A DNA stretch of 64,000 bases from Saprospiraceae bacterium (GCA_027488935.1 JAIYAP010000071.1:177148-241147); one strand, 5' to 3'; shown: positions 36,311-46,496, counted from the stretch's first letter. Notes: generated by a model not told the origin, from the sequence alone. Program-made: numbers and translations.

Positions 36311-36994
36311 ATGGGAATGTTGATTATCAGCGTCTTGTTCATGATTATTGGTTTTATCCTGAGCAGCGTTTTGAAAAGCAAATTCAAAAAATACGCTGAG
36401 GTGCCAATGACCAATGGCGCAAGCGGTGCGGAAGTTGCTGCTGCCATGCTGAAGTACTACCAAATTTACGATGTGCAAATCACACAAGTAGATGGCCACC
36501 TGACCGACCACTACAATCCGGCCGATAAAACGGTGAACCTCAGTCATGATGTATATTATGGCCGCCACGTATCGGCTGCTGCCGTTGCCGCACACGAATG
36601 TGGCCATGCGGTACAACATGCCACCGCATACAGCATGTTGCAAATGCGTTCGGCCCTGGTGCCGGTGGTGAACATCGCCTCAGGTTTGCAGCAATACCTC
36701 TTTATGTTTGGTATTATGGGCTTGAGCCTGATGCACAACTCCATCGTATTGATTATTGCTTTGGTTGCATTCGGCATCACAACCTTGTTTAGCCTGGTGA
36801 CTTTGCCCGTCGAATTTGACGCCAGCCGCCGCGCATTGGCTTGGTTGGATGGGTCCGGGTATGCCCGTGGCGAACAATACAACGGTGCAAAAGACGCCCT
36901 TACTTGGGCTGCAATGACTTATGTAGCGGCTGCTTTGGCGGCACTGGTACAATTGCTGTACCTGTTGTGGCGCGTTTTTGGCAGCAGAGACTAA
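36311..36994 (+). CDS. Membrane zinc metallopeptidase (YugP-like)
   Basis: Integral membrane protein of 227 residues. An N-terminal helix (MLIISVLFMIIGFILSSVL) is followed by the soluble stretch and the zinc-binding motif AAHECGHAVQHA (about residues 93-104). Two helices follow (VPVVNIASGLQQYLFMFGIMGL and IVLIIALVAFGITTLFSLVTL), then a likely third ligand in PVEFDASRRA (Glu near 168). A C-terminal helix ends the protein. This is the arrangement of the neutral zinc metallopeptidase family that includes YugP; its substrate is not known. It stands alone, with an efficient terminator after it. Confidence 0.9.
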   Translation: MGMLIISVLFMIIGFILSSVLKSKFKKYAEVPMTNGASGAEVAAAMLKYYQIYDVQITQVDGHLTDHYNPADKTVNLSHDVYYGRHVSAAAVAAHECGHAVQHATAYSMLQMRSALVPVVNIASGLQQYLFMFGIMGLSLMHNSIVLIIALVAFGITTLFSLVTLPVEFDASRRALAWLDGSGYARGEQYNGAKDALTWAAMTYVAAALAALVQLLYLLWRVFGSRD

Positions 36995-37021
36995 AAATTA
37001 TAAAGATTAGTGTAGCATAGG

Positions 37022-37076
37022 CCGCGCAGCCTGGTTTTTCGTTTTATAATGAAAAATCAAGTTGCGCGGTTTTTTT
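37022..37076 (+). terminator. Rho-independent terminator after the zinc peptidase
   Basis: A 19-bp stem with one mismatch and two G-T pairs (37022-37040 with 37051-37069) and a 10-base loop, followed by seven T. It begins 28 bases after the stop codon. Confidence 0.92.
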
Positions 37077-37246
37077 ATGGTCCATCTACAACCCGAAAAA
37101 ATTTTTGGCTTTACCCTAGACTTTATCGCCGGGTATTTAACAGGTAATCAGTTCAATAGACTTGTATTTAAATTGCTGTTTGGTCAACGCTGTACAAACT
37201 TTGCAATATTAATCTGTAGATAACCTGCTTATTCAGATAGCTGGTG

Positions 37247-37254
37247 TATTTTTG
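37247..37254 (+). promoter_or_regulatory. Promoter -7 element of the SNF2 helicase gene
   Basis: TATTTTTG matches TAnnTTTG exactly and ends 22 bases before the chosen ATG. It makes the longer in-frame start at 37244 impossible. No -33 TTTG is seen. Confidence 0.45.
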
Positions 37255-37276
37255 CGGTTTAAGCCAAAAACGATTC

Positions 37277-40200
37277 ATGCGCTATCTGCAACACGATAAA
37301 TTAGACCGCTACTTAACCACCTATGCCAGCGCAGTTGTTATTAATAAAGCGAAAAATGTTGTTCGCTGGGGAAAATTCAATTTTTCCGAGATGCAACTGG
37401 AGGAGGGAGGTCAAGCAAAGTTCAGGGTTAGGAGCGAACAGTACAGCAATATTCACTACGAGGTAATTATCCAGAATTTTCTCGGACCAGGTGCAATTGA
37501 TTGCTCCTGCAGCTGCCCGTATAGCAAACGGTACAGCGGCGCCTGCGAGCATATTGTGGCCATGATGATGATACTCGATCAGCACGAAGCCCTGGCCCAA
37601 CCAGCGGTGCAGTACCAAATGTTGGATTGTACCGTGCATTTGCCTGATTTGAGCGACAGTAGCCTGCGACAAAAAACGTCCGACCTGTTCTGGAATGGAC
37701 GTGGGGGGCAGCGCAGTGTGGAAATTCTGAGTGCTTTTAACGGAGTAGCCGCTTGCCGGGTATTTATGCACGACAAATCGGACTTCACGGTGCGTTTTAC
37801 CCGTATTAGTCCAGGCGAAATACACACTTCCTGTTCTTGCGCAGAAACCCAATTTGACCCGATTTGCGCCCACAAACTGGCCGCATTGCTCAGTTTGCGG
37901 GATCAATACGGCATTCTCGCGTTTGAAGTGATGCGCGATTGGTCGATTGAAAAAAACCGGTTGCTGGCTGAATTTGGATTTACGACGGAAGACAATCTGA
38001 CCGGCAAATTCGAGTTCAAAATCAACAACCAGGGCCAAATGGAAATGATGGTTTTGGACGCTTCTATTCAGTCGCCCGACCAATTGGGCAACTGGTGGAA
38101 ATCACAGGAAAAACGCTTTGCCGTAAAACACCAAGTGCTGTCTGTGCCCAAGCCGCCCGAAGAAGCAGAAACGAACCGCATCCTCTTATACGCCTTTACC
38201 CTGCTTGATAGTCAGTCGCTTCCCGATGTGGTTTTGACCCCCCTTTCGGGTAAATACTTGACCGACAAAGAAAAACTGTCGCACATCAGCAAAATGGATG
38301 CGCCGCTAGCATCCAACCCAAGCGCCCAGGTAGAAATTCCGCCGATTACCGAGCTGGACAGCAAAGCAATGGCGCTTGCCCGTAGCGGATTTGGTATCAA
38401 TGCGCTGCTGGCGTCCCTGCGTGAAGCGGGTTTTCCCATGACCCGCTGGTATTATCAAAATATGCCCCTCCATGAACTGAGTGAGGAAATGCGGCAAAGT
38501 GCCCTGATGCACCTTGGAAGAATCTGGGATCAATTAATTCCGCTTTTGCACGACCGCATTACGGTGGTTAGTCCCGACCAAAATTTTCACCTCAACAGTT
38601 TAAGCCGGGTTTTCCTCCAGTCCCAAACAGCCAAACCCTTCTTCCAACTGTATGAAGAAAACGATTTCGCCATCCTGCAGGCCTATATCCATGTAGGAGA
38701 AGAAATTGTGGCCCTCCAAAAATGCCAATTTGTAGGCTTCTGGTTTTTGCGCTACAAAGACAAACTGATCAAAATTGCCCGTTATAATGATGGCGCGGTC
38801 ATACAACAAATGGGCCCGACTGGCCAGTTTAAGGTTAAAAGCAACTACCTCCCCGACCTGCTGAAGGATTTTGTGCTGCCGCTTACCGCTTATTATTCCG
38901 TCGATTTTAACATCGATATAGATGTGGAACTGCGGAACTTAGTGTACCTCGATAACCGCATTTACCTCAAAGAAGATGAGCGTAATTTGCTGTTTATTCC
39001 AACATACGCCTATCGTTCGCCGGATGTGGAAGTGGCGGAACAGGAAATTGAGTTTTTGCACGATGGCAAACACGACCGCATTGCCTACAATGAAGGGAAA
39101 ATGGTGGTGTGGAACCGCGATCAAGATGCCGAACAAGCATTTAACCAGTTTATGGAAAACCTGCACCCCGATTTTAAATACCAAAACGGGCAGGAATTCT
39201 ATTATTTACCCTTCGACCAGGCACTGAAAGAACAATGGCTGTTTCGATTTTTTGAAGCCGCCAAAGCGCAGAATATTCCAATTTTTGGATTTAACCAGCT
39301 CAAAAAATTCCGTTATAATCCCAACCGGCCCTCTTTCAAAATCCGGGCTTCTTCCGGAATCGACTGGTTTGATATGCGGATGGAAGTAGTGTTCGGGGAG
39401 CAAACGGTCACCCTGGCCGATATTAAAAAAGCCGTGCTCAATAAGCAACATTACATCCAGTTGAACGACGGCAGCCTGGGCATGTTGCCAGAAGAATGGC
39501 TGGAGAAATACGCCGGCTTGTTTAAATTCGGGCAGATAAAAGGCGACGAAATCAAGGTTTCGAAACTGCATTTCTCGATCATCGATGATTTGTTTGACCA
39601 AATTGACGATGACGTTTTACAACAGGAAATTTGGGAAAAGAAGCAAAAATTGCTGCATTTCAAGACCATTGAAGATGTTCCGCAACCCGCAAATGTAAAA
39701 GCCAACCTGCGCGATTACCAAAAAGAAGGCTTCAAATGGCTCAATTTCCTCGATGAGTTCAAATGGGGCGGTTGCCTTGCCGATGATATGGGTTTGGGTA
39801 AAACGGTGCAGATTTTGTGCTTTTTGCAACACCGCAAAAACATCAATCCCAAAGCCGTCAACCTGATTGTAGTACCAACAACCTTGATCTTCAACTGGCA
39901 GGCCGAGGTGGAGAAATTTACGCCGGAGTTGAAAATTTACATCCACCGTGGCGTTGCACGTGAGCGCGACCTGAGCGTGCTGCGTGCTTACGACCTGGTT
40001 TTGACCACGTATGGCACTTTGCGCAGCGATATTGAAACATTTCGTACCATTCAGTTCGATTATGTGGTGCTCGACGAATCGCAGGCAATCAAAAACCCCG
40101 ACTCGAAAATTGCCAAGGCGGTCAAATTGTTGTCTACCAAAAACCGGCTCGTAATGACGGGTACGCCCGTAGAAAACAACACGTTTGACCTGTATTCGCA

Positions 40201-41089
40201 AATGGAGTTTCTCAATCCGGGTTTGTTGGGCAGTCAGGAGTTTTTCCGCAGCGAATTTGCTACGCCCATTGATAAGTACCGCGACGAAGAAAAAGCCCGG
40301 CAATTGCGCAAACTGATCTATCCGTTTATGCTCAAGCGCACCAAGGAGGAAGTGGCCAAGGATTTGCCCGATAAAATGGAAATGATCCTGTTTTGTGAAA
40401 TGGGCGCGCAACAACGCAAAGTGTACGACGATTTCCGCGAACTATACCGGGCGCGCATTGTGGAAAAAATGGCCGAAGAGGGCAAGGATAAAGCGGCATT
40501 CCTGATTCTGGAAGGCTTGCTGAAATTGCGGCAAATCTGTGATTCGCCGGCATTGCTCTCTGGAAACGAAGATTTTGGCAATGACTCGGCCAAATTGGAG
40601 GAAATTATCCGTGAAATTGAGGAAAATGCGGGCAACCATAAAATCCTGATCTTCTCGCAATTTCTTAAAATGTTGGACCTCATTCGCCAGCACCTCGAAA
40701 AATCGGGCATTCCGTACGAATACCTCGATGGCTCTACACAAGACCGTGCTGCACGGGTGCGCAATTTCCAGGAATCGGTCAATTGCAGGGTATTCCTGAT
40801 GAGCCTAAAAGCAGGCGGCGTGGGTATTAACCTGACCGAAGCCGACTATGTGTACCTCGTAGATCCCTGGTGGAACCCGGCGGTGGAGCAACAAGCCATC
40901 GACCGGACGCACCGGATTGGACAAACGAAAAAAGTGTTTGCCTACAAAATGATTTGCAAAGACACGGTGGAGGAGAAAATATTGCAACTCCAGGAAAAGA
41001 AAAAGGACATTGCCAAAGACCTGATCAGTACCGAACAAGGCCTGATCAAGAAACTTACGCAAGACGATATTGTTGGGCTGTTTAGCTAG
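37277..41089 (+). CDS. SNF2-family DNA translocase with two SWIM zinc-finger motifs
   Basis: Protein of 1,270 residues. Two SWIM-type CxC...CxH motifs are in the N-terminal part: CSCSCPYSKRYSGACEH near residues 76-95 and CSCAETQFDPICAH near 186-200. A long middle region (about 220-800) has no recognised domain. The SNF2 ATPase follows: LADDMGLGKTVQ (Walker A, about 835), VVLDESQAIKN (motif II, about 933) and MTGTPVENN. The second helicase lobe has FSQFLKMLDLI, LMSLKAGGVGINLTEADYVYLVDPWWNP and QAIDRTHRIGQ. The family moves along double-stranded DNA and remodels protein-DNA complexes; bacterial members affect transcription recycling or repair. The ATG at 37277 (MRYLQHDKLDRYL) is supported by the promoter position. 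No methylase or nuclease is adjacent, so it is not evidently part of a defence system. Confidence 0.93.
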   Translation: MRYLQHDKLDRYLTTYASAVVINKAKNVVRWGKFNFSEMQLEEGGQAKFRVRSEQYSNIHYEVIIQNFLGPGAIDCSCSCPYSKRYSGACEHIVAMMMILDQHEALAQPAVQYQMLDCTVHLPDLSDSSLRQKTSDLFWNGRGGQRSVEILSAFNGVAACRVFMHDKSDFTVRFTRISPGEIHTSCSCAETQFDPICAHKLAALLSLRDQYGILAFEVMRDWSIEKNRLLAEFGFTTEDNLTGKFEFKINNQGQMEMMVLDASIQSPDQLGNWWKSQEKRFAVKHQVLSVPKPPEEAETNRILLYAFTLLDSQSLPDVVLTPLSGKYLTDKEKLSHISKMDAPLASNPSAQVEIPPITELDSKAMALARSGFGINALLASLREAGFPMTRWYYQNMPLHELSEEMRQSALMHLGRIWDQLIPLLHDRITVVSPDQNFHLNSLSRVFLQSQTAKPFFQLYEENDFAILQAYIHVGEEIVALQKCQFVGFWFLRYKDKLIKIARYNDGAVIQQMGPTGQFKVKSNYLPDLLKDFVLPLTAYYSVDFNIDIDVELRNLVYLDNRIYLKEDERNLLFIPTYAYRSPDVEVAEQEIEFLHDGKHDRIAYNEGKMVVWNRDQDAEQAFNQFMENLHPDFKYQNGQEFYYLPFDQALKEQWLFRFFEAAKAQNIPIFGFNQLKKFRYNPNRPSFKIRASSGIDWFDMRMEVVFGEQTVTLADIKKAVLNKQHYIQLNDGSLGMLPEEWLEKYAGLFKFGQIKGDEIKVSKLHFSIIDDLFDQIDDDVLQQEIWEKKQKLLHFKTIEDVPQPANVKANLRDYQKEGFKWLNFLDEFKWGGCLADDMGLGKTVQILCFLQHRKNINPKAVNLIVVPTTLIFNWQAEVEKFTPELKIYIHRGVARERDLSVLRAYDLVLTTYGTLRSDIETFRTIQFDYVVLDESQAIKNPDSKIAKAVKLLSTKNRLVMTGTPVENNTFDLYSQMEFLNPGLLGSQEFFRSEFATPIDKYRDEEKARQLRKLIYPFMLKRTKEEVAKDLPDKMEMILFCEMGAQQRKVYDDFRELYRARIVEKMAEEGKDKAAFLILEGLLKLRQICDSPALLSGNEDFGNDSAKLEEIIREIEENAGNHKILIFSQFLKMLDLIRQHLEKSGIPYEYLDGSTQDRAARVRNFQESVNCRVFLMSLKAGGVGINLTEADYVYLVDPWWNPAVEQQAIDRTHRIGQTKKVFAYKMICKDTVEEKILQLQEKKKDIAKDLISTEQGLIKKLTQDDIVGLFS

Positions 41090-41112
41090 TTTTAGCCTGT
41101 TTAAACAAAAAA

Positions 41113-42126
41113 TTAGCCCATTAATCCCGCTTTGGCCGAAACCTCCAGCATGCGATCAATCGACGCACGCCCCTGCTCAATGACCCAATCGGGCAGGATG
41201 ATTTCGGGCAGCTCGTATTCCATGCACAGGTACAGTTTTTCGAGGGTATTGCGTTTCATGTGCGGACAATCATTGCAGGCGCAATGGTTGTCGGGCGGGG
41301 CGGGGATAAACGTTTTATTTGGGCTACTTTTTTGCATTTGGTGCAAAATGCCGGATTCGGTCGCTACGATAAACTCGGTCGCCGGGTCGTTGATGGTGTA
41401 TTTCAACAAACCCGTGGTACTGCCAATGTAATCGGCCATATCGAGAATATGCGCTTCACACTCCGGATGGGCGATAAACTTGGCGTTTGGATGCCGCAAC
41501 CTGAGTTTCACAATGCGTTCATGGCTGAAAATTTCGTGCACCATGCAGGCGCCATTCCAAATCACCATGTCGCGGCCGGTTTTTTTCACCAAATAAGCAC
41601 CCAGGTTTTTATCGGGCGCAAAAATGATCGGCTGATCTTTCGGAATGCTTTCAATGATCTGCACCGCATTGGTGGAAGTACAGCAGATATCCGTCAGGGT
41701 TTTAAGTTCTGCCGTGCAGTTGATATAGGACACCACGACATGATCGGGGTATTTTTCCTTAAATTTTCTAAACAAATGGGGCGGGCAGGAATCGGCTAAA
41801 GAGCAGCCCGCTTTCAAATCAGGGAGCAACACTTTTTTATGGGGCGAAAGTATTTTGGCGGTTTCGGCCATAAAATGCACGCCGGCAAAAACAATTATGT
41901 CTGCATCCGTATTGGCTGCTTTTTGCGACAGTCCGAGCGAGTCGCCAATATAGTCTGCAATGTCCTGTATCTCCGATTCCTGGTAATAATGTGCCAAAAT
42001 GACCGCATTTTTTTCCTTTTTAAGCCGGTTTATTTCAGCAATTAGGTCGAGTTGCGGATCTACTTCAAGGTCGAGAAATCCGTTGCGGTCTAAATTTTGT
42101 ACAGCAATTGCAGGTGCAGTGGTCAT
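41113..42126 (-). CDS. nadA: Quinolinate synthase
   Basis: Iron-sulfur enzyme of 337 residues that condenses iminoaspartate (from NadB) with dihydroxyacetone phosphate to quinolinate. [25 protein letters not shown] is the family start. The three cluster cysteines are in [10 protein letters not shown] (first or alternative), DICCTSTNA / HPECEAHI and [33 protein letters not shown] is also present. Length is typical of the group. It lies 10 kb from nadB on the same strand, so the two are not one operon. It converges on the SNF2 gene with a gap of 23 bases. Confidence 0.96.
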   Translation of the reverse strand: MTTAPAIAVQNLDRNGFLDLEVDPQLDLIAEINRLKKEKNAVILAHYYQESEIQDIADYIGDSLGLSQKAANTDADIIVFAGVHFMAETAKILSPHKKVLLPDLKAGCSLADSCPPHLFRKFKEKYPDHVVVSYINCTAELKTLTDICCTSTNAVQIIESIPKDQPIIFAPDKNLGAYLVKKTGRDMVIWNGACMVHEIFSHERIVKLRLRHPNAKFIAHPECEAHILDMADYIGSTTGLLKYTINDPATEFIVATESGILHQMQKSSPNKTFIPAPPDNHCACNDCPHMKRNTLEKLYLCMEYELPEIILPDWVIEQGRASIDRMLEVSAKAGLMG

Positions 42127-42166
42127 GGTTGATGGAACGTAAAATGTGGTACAATAAAAGTTAGAA

Positions 42167-42194
42167 CAAAAATAGGCGCTTTTTGATTGTGCAA
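42167..42194 (-). promoter_or_regulatory. Promoter of nadA
   Basis: On the minus strand TTG is followed by 17 bases and an exact TATTTTTG -7 element, 40 bases before the nadA ATG. The spacing is two bases shorter than ideal. Confidence 0.5.
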
Positions 42195-42217
42195 CGCCTT
42201 TCTTTTGCCAGGTGTTG

Positions 42218-43561
42218 TTAAATTACTTCGGCTACAACAAAAATACTGCCGATAACCAGGATCATATCCTTGGGTGCAGCCTTGCGTTTTGCAGCCTTCA
42301 AGGCGTTTTTCACCGAACTATATGGTTTTCCGGTCAGGCCATAAATTTGTGCCTCAACGGAGAGCAAATCTGCTTCCAGGCCGCGGGGGATGTTGGCTTT
42401 GGCAAAATAATAATGTGCATCTTTCGGGAAAAGGGGCAGTGCTTTGCTTAAATCTTTATCGTTGGCAAAACCCGTCACGATATGCAATTGTTGGAAGTCC
42501 ATTTGTTGCACTTTGGCGAAAGCCGCTTTTAATCCAGCTTCATTGTGCGCGCTGTCACACAATACGAGGGGTTGTTGGCCAATTACCTGCCAGCGGCCCT
42601 GAAAATGCACCAGGGTGCGCAATCGAGCCAAACCATCCACCACCGCTGGCGGCAACCCTGGGTTTTCCAGTAAATCGGGTTGTTGCACGGGCGTTTTCCT
42701 TGGGGCAAAAGCAGGAGTGCCAATTTGTAAAACGTCTACCGTTTTTAAAACCGTAGCCAGGTTTTTTGCCTGAAAAGGCCCCGATGCATCCACCATCAGA
42801 TCATCAATCAGCAATACACCGTCTTTATATACCCGGTAGCGGGTTTGGCCATTCAACAGGTTTTCTTCTAATATTTCTATTTTGTACTGTTGATCGGCAA
42901 AGTTAATGGGGGCCCCAACCTCCCTGGCTTTTTCGCGAAACACGGGAGCCGACTCCAATTGGGATTCGCCAATAATCGCCGGAATACCCGCTTTGATGAT
43001 ACCGGCTTTTTCAAAGGCAATTTTTGGCAAAGTATCCCCCAGCAGGTTCATATGGTCGTAACTGATGTTGGTAATGACACTGGCCAAGGGCGTAATAATA
43101 TTGGTGCTATCGAGCCGACCGCCAAGCCCGACCTCCACAATGGCAATATCCACCTTTTCGCGGGCAAAATAATCGAAGGCCATGCCCACACACATTTCAA
43201 AAAAAGAGGGTTCTATTTGTTCGATGGCTGCGCGGTTTTTTTCCACAAAATCAACCACCGCTTTCTGTGGAATATTGCGCCCGTTGATGCGGATGCGTTC
43301 TCTGAAATCCTTGTAGTGTGGACTAATATAAAGGCCTGTTTTGAGTCCGGCGGCTTGGCAAATTGCTGCCAGCATGTGGCTCACTGAGCCTTTTCCATTG
43401 GTGCCGCCGATGTGCACACTTTGGAAATGGTGCTGCGGGTTGCCCAAATGGGTGCACAGGGCAATGGTATTATCAAGGTCCTTCTTATATGCTGCTGCAC
43501 CGATGCGATGAAACATCGGCAAACCCGCAAAGAGGTAATCAACCGTCTCTTTGTATGTCAT
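42218..43561 (-). CDS. folC: Bifunctional folylpolyglutamate synthase / dihydrofolate synthase
   Basis: Mur-ligase-like ATP enzyme of 447 residues that adds L-glutamate to dihydropteroate and to folates. The ATP loop is [16 protein letters not shown] (about residues 50-65). [36 protein letters not shown] and [13 protein letters not shown] (catalytic His region) follow. [11 protein letters not shown] and [15 protein letters not shown] lie in the C-terminal glutamate ligase domain. Whether both activities are present cannot be told from sequence. A CACCTTTG element just upstream may be its promoter. Confidence 0.95.
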   Translation of the reverse strand: MTYKETVDYLFAGLPMFHRIGAAAYKKDLDNTIALCTHLGNPQHHFQSVHIGGTNGKGSVSHMLAAICQAAGLKTGLYISPHYKDFRERIRINGRNIPQKAVVDFVEKNRAAIEQIEPSFFEMCVGMAFDYFAREKVDIAIVEVGLGGRLDSTNIITPLASVITNISYDHMNLLGDTLPKIAFEKAGIIKAGIPAIIGESQLESAPVFREKAREVGAPINFADQQYKIEILEENLLNGQTRYRVYKDGVLLIDDLMVDASGPFQAKNLATVLKTVDVLQIGTPAFAPRKTPVQQPDLLENPGLPPAVVDGLARLRTLVHFQGRWQVIGQQPLVLCDSAHNEAGLKAAFAKVQQMDFQQLHIVTGFANDKDLSKALPLFPKDAHYYFAKANIPRGLEADLLSVEAQIYGLTGKPYSSVKNALKAAKRKAAPKDMILVIGSIFVVAEVI

Positions 43562-43687
43562 GCCAAGTTGTCTTCAAAATACTGCTGCAAAGGTGATAAA
43601 ATCATGGAGTTTATCTTGGGCAAAATAAGTAGAAGTTGCACATTTGCAACGACTGCCTGTCAACTTACTTCGAAGGCGTCCTAACCG

Positions 43688-44731
43688 ATGAATATATTGC
43701 TGGTTTACAATGCCCGTTTGCCTGTTCAAACTTACGATGATGCAGCGCGTGTGGTGTGGTGGTTGGGTAAAACCCTGGCTCAAATGGGCCATAATGTGCA
43801 TATTTTGGCAAAAAAAGGGACAATTTGCCCTTTTGCCACCGTGCTTACCTTGGATGACAAGAAACCCGTTGAAGATCAAATTCCGGCGCATATTGAGCTG
43901 GTGCATTTTCATTACAAGCCGGCGCAACCGATTTCGAAACCCTATTTGATTACTTGCCACGAGAATTGTTTTGCAGAATGTGTGTTCGACCGCAATACGG
44001 TGTTTGTTTCGGCACAGCATGCCCTGCGACATGGCGGGTCGGTGTATGTACACAATGGCATCGATTTCGCCGAATATGGTACCCCTATTTTGGAGGCCCG
44101 GCGTATGTATTACCATTTTTTGGGCAATGCTGAATGGCGCGGAAAAAATGTGCGCGGGGCCATCGACCTCGCGGCACGCTTGGGCGCACGCCTGCATGTA
44201 ATTGGCGGCACGCGGGTCAATTTTAGGAAAGAACTGCGTATCACCCTCACGCCCAATGTTCGTTTTCACGGTATTTTGAACCCTGAGGGCAGAAATGTGC
44301 TGCTCAACAGCTCGAAAGGTTTGTTGTTTCCGGCGATTTGGCATGAACCCTTTGGGCTGGCGGTTCCCGAAAGTTTGTATTTTGGATGTCCTGTTTTTGG
44401 TACCCCTTATGGCGCACTGCCCGAATTGTTGGGCAAAAAAGATACGGGTAAAAAACGCAAAGACCCAAGCGGTGGCGTGATGGATGCGTTTTACAGTGCA
44501 TTTGGCTGTTTGACCGTAAAAAAATCGGAATTGGTGGAAGCCATCAAAAACGCCGATGGTTTTAATCCGCAGCATTGCCATGATTATGCCGTGGCACATT
44601 TTTCGAGTACACGTATGGCTGAAGCCTATTTGAAATTATATAGTGAGGTACTAAATGGGCATGCGATACACGAAATTGCACCTTCGGTAAACGAAGTGAT
44701 CGAAGACAAATTTTTGCCTTTTGGCGATTAA
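43688..44731 (+). CDS. Family 4 glycosyltransferase
   Basis: GT-B glycosyltransferase of 347 residues. The N-terminal Rossmann half has the glycine-rich acceptor region (VVWWLGKTLAQMGHNVHILAKKG), ITCHENCF and VSAQHALRHGGSVYVHNGID. The C-terminal half has FLGNAEWRGKNVRGAIDLAARLGA and the donor-binding PAIWHEPFGLAVPESLYFGCPVFGT (Glu-x7-Glu). Compared with most members it lacks an obvious hydrophobic tail. It heads a + strand run with the hydroxylase-like gene 84 bases on. Substrate is unknown; a link to envelope glycans or a glycosylated carotenoid is conceivable but unsupported. Confidence 0.88.
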   Translation: MNILLVYNARLPVQTYDDAARVVWWLGKTLAQMGHNVHILAKKGTICPFATVLTLDDKKPVEDQIPAHIELVHFHYKPAQPISKPYLITCHENCFAECVFDRNTVFVSAQHALRHGGSVYVHNGIDFAEYGTPILEARRMYYHFLGNAEWRGKNVRGAIDLAARLGARLHVIGGTRVNFRKELRITLTPNVRFHGILNPEGRNVLLNSSKGLLFPAIWHEPFGLAVPESLYFGCPVFGTPYGALPELLGKKDTGKKRKDPSGGVMDAFYSAFGCLTVKKSELVEAIKNADGFNPQHCHDYAVAHFSSTRMAEAYLKLYSEVLNGHAIHEIAPSVNEVIEDKFLPFGD

Positions 44732-44815
44732 GGCCCTAAATTGTAAACAAATAGGCACGAAATGTGTTATTTGCATGCATATAATTGTTTTAAAAACTCA
44801 ATCTCCGTGTTAGAT

Positions 44816-45310
44816 ATGCCAAGTTGGTTGCTTTATGTTTTGGTTACTCTGCTTGCTTACGCAGGCATGGAATTTATAGCCTGGTTTTCTCATAAATACA
44901 TTATGCATGGCTTTTTATGGAAATGGCATGAAGATCATCACCTGCCCAAACACCAAAAGCATGGTTTTTTTGAAAAAAATGACCGCTTTTTCCTGGTGTT
45001 TGCCGTTCCTTCTGCTTTTTCTTATATGTTCGGCTCCATGACGCCCCATTTTTGGGTGTTTTTCATTGGCGTAGGCATTTCCTTATATGGCCTTACCTAC
45101 TTTTTGATACACGATGTGTACATCCATCAGCGCTTCTCCTGGTTTCGACAGCTGGATGGTTGGTACTCCCGGGGTATCTTACGGGCCCACGGCGCCCACC
45201 ATGCCAATACCGCAAAAGACAGCGGCGAATCGTTCGGACTGTTGGTCGTGCGTTCCAAATATTTTAAAAAACGGAAATCACAAAAAGAACAATCAAGCAC
45301 AAACAATTGA
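44816..45310 (+). CDS. crtZ: Beta-carotene hydroxylase-like fatty acid hydroxylase superfamily protein
   Basis: Di-iron membrane enzyme of 164 residues with four hydrophobic segments. All the histidine boxes are present: HKYIMH (about 25-30), HEDHH (about 37-41), HDVYIHQR (about 101-106) and HGAHH (about 124-128). This spacing and size are those of CrtZ-type beta-carotene hydroxylases, which make zeaxanthin. The ATG at 44816 (MPSWLLYVLVTLLAYAG) is preferred over the longer frame. No other carotenoid gene is in the window, so the substrate is inferred from the family. The C-terminus is strongly basic (KKRKSQKEQ). Confidence 0.82.
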   Translation: MPSWLLYVLVTLLAYAGMEFIAWFSHKYIMHGFLWKWHEDHHLPKHQKHGFFEKNDRFFLVFAVPSAFSYMFGSMTPHFWVFFIGVGISLYGLTYFLIHDVYIHQRFSWFRQLDGWYSRGILRAHGAHHANTAKDSGESFGLLVVRSKYFKKRKSQKEQSSTNN

Positions 45311-45313
45311 CAA

Positions 45314-45329
45314 TCAGATATCTGATTAT
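45314..45329. repeat. Perfect 16-base palindrome AATCAGATATCTGATT
   Basis: A perfect palindrome right after the hydroxylase stop codon, followed by AT-rich sequence. It could be a regulator site for the MltA gene or a weak terminator. Confidence 0.4.
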
Positions 45330-45380
45330 TAAAATAAATACTTTTTCCTTCCATACGAAACAAATTCGGGCACTGTTTTA

Positions 45381-45388
45381 TACATTTG
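45381..45388 (+). promoter_or_regulatory. Promoter -7 element of the MltA-domain gene
   Basis: TACATTTG is an exact TAnnTTTG match 40 bases before the ATG at 45429. A -33 element is not clear. Confidence 0.45.
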
Positions 45389-45428
45389 TAAAAAACGAAA
45401 AACAACCGCAACGGAACCACATGCCCGT

Positions 45429-46496
45429 ATGCTGAAAAACGTAAAATTTTTCCTATTGGTTAGTGTCCTGCCCTTGCCGTGGGCGGGCTGCCAGAATAAT
45501 CAGGAGGCGTTTGCCGCAAAAGCAAGTGCATCCATTGATTCTGTGTCTAATAAAGCAGCGCTAAAACCGGGGAGCACTGCAAGTTCCCTAACAAGTATTT
45601 CTGCCTATCCCGAAAAAGTAGGGAGTAAAAGCAAACGGAAACTCAGCTCAAGTGTGCTGATTCCTGCGCAGCCAGATACCCTTCCTTATATTGCATTTGA
45701 TCCGCTTATGTTGCAGGCGCTATATCAACAGGCCAATTACCTCATTCGTTCGGATGTGAAAGATCGGGGAACTTCGGGCATTACCCGCCAGGAAATGCAC
45801 CGCTGTATTGAATTGTTGGAAGGCGTGCAGTTGCTGGATCCAAAAGTTTTGTTGAGTACCTTCGATTTTTATCGCATTAATACCGATCTAAATCGGGATA
45901 AAGTACGCATCACAGGCTATTACACGCCTTTGATTTATGCCAGCCATACCCGCACGGATCAGTTTAAATTTCCTTTGTTGCGCAAACCCCAATCGGGTGT
46001 TCCTTCCCCTGCGGCCATTAAAAACGGCGCATTAAACGGCCGAAACCTGGAACTAGCCTGGGTAAAAACCAAAAAAGAAGTAGAAAACGCCCAATTACAA
46101 GGCTCCTGCCTGGTCGAATTTCCGGATGGGCAACGTGCCTACTTTGGTTTTGGCGGCTCGGTAAAAGGGGCCGGTGGTACGTATGTGTTTTTCACCAAAG
46201 TAGATGAAACCGTTCTGGGGTCGGGTTTTTTCCCGCTCACGGCTGGTTATTCGGTCGCCGTCGATCCGCGGTTTATTCCCATTGGCAGCACCATTTTTGC
46301 CGAATTGCCCGATTTGGATGTTACCGGAAAATTGATCGGCTATACATACCGCATTTTGTTTGCCCAAGATCGTGGCGGTGCTATCAAAACGACCAAACGC
46401 ATCGACTTGTATTGTGGCGTAGGCCAAAAAGGCTTGCAAGAGGCCCGGCGCATCAATAGTTATGGCCGCCTGTGGGTTATGCTGCCGAAGCAGTAA
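45429..46496 (+). CDS. mltA: MltA-type lytic murein transglycosylase lipoprotein
   Basis: Protein of 355 residues that cuts peptidoglycan glycan strands to anhydro products. A lipoprotein signal ends in lipobox PWAGC (Cys near 20). A Ser/Lys-rich linker covers about 20-80. The MltA catalytic domain follows (VRITGYYTPLIYASHTRTDQFKFPLLRKP, then LAWVKTKKEVENAQLQGSC, VEFPDG and GSVKGAGG). The C-terminal 3D domain holds the key Asp residues (SVAVDPRFIPIGSTIF ... LFAQDRGGAIK ... IDLYCGVG). The length and order match the family. It ends 12 bases before the acyltransferase gene, and both are probably in one transcript. Confidence 0.9.
   Translation: MLKNVKFFLLVSVLPLPWAGCQNNQEAFAAKASASIDSVSNKAALKPGSTASSLTSISAYPEKVGSKSKRKLSSSVLIPAQPDTLPYIAFDPLMLQALYQQANYLIRSDVKDRGTSGITRQEMHRCIELLEGVQLLDPKVLLSTFDFYRINTDLNRDKVRITGYYTPLIYASHTRTDQFKFPLLRKPQSGVPSPAAIKNGALNGRNLELAWVKTKKEVENAQLQGSCLVEFPDGQRAYFGFGGSVKGAGGTYVFFTKVDETVLGSGFFPLTAGYSVAVDPRFIPIGSTIFAELPDLDVTGKLIGYTYRILFAQDRGGAIKTTKRIDLYCGVGQKGLQEARRINSYGRLWVMLPKQ

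Noticed and set aside
37277..43561. A defence island around the SNF2 helicase
   Set aside because: The neighbours are nadA, folC and a housekeeping-like peptidase. No nuclease, methylase, TIR or similar effector gene is present.
43574..44599. A 341-codon open frame on the minus strand
   Set aside because: It is antisense to the GT4 gene, which shows the donor-binding Glu-x7-Glu motif. No domain is visible in the antisense translation.
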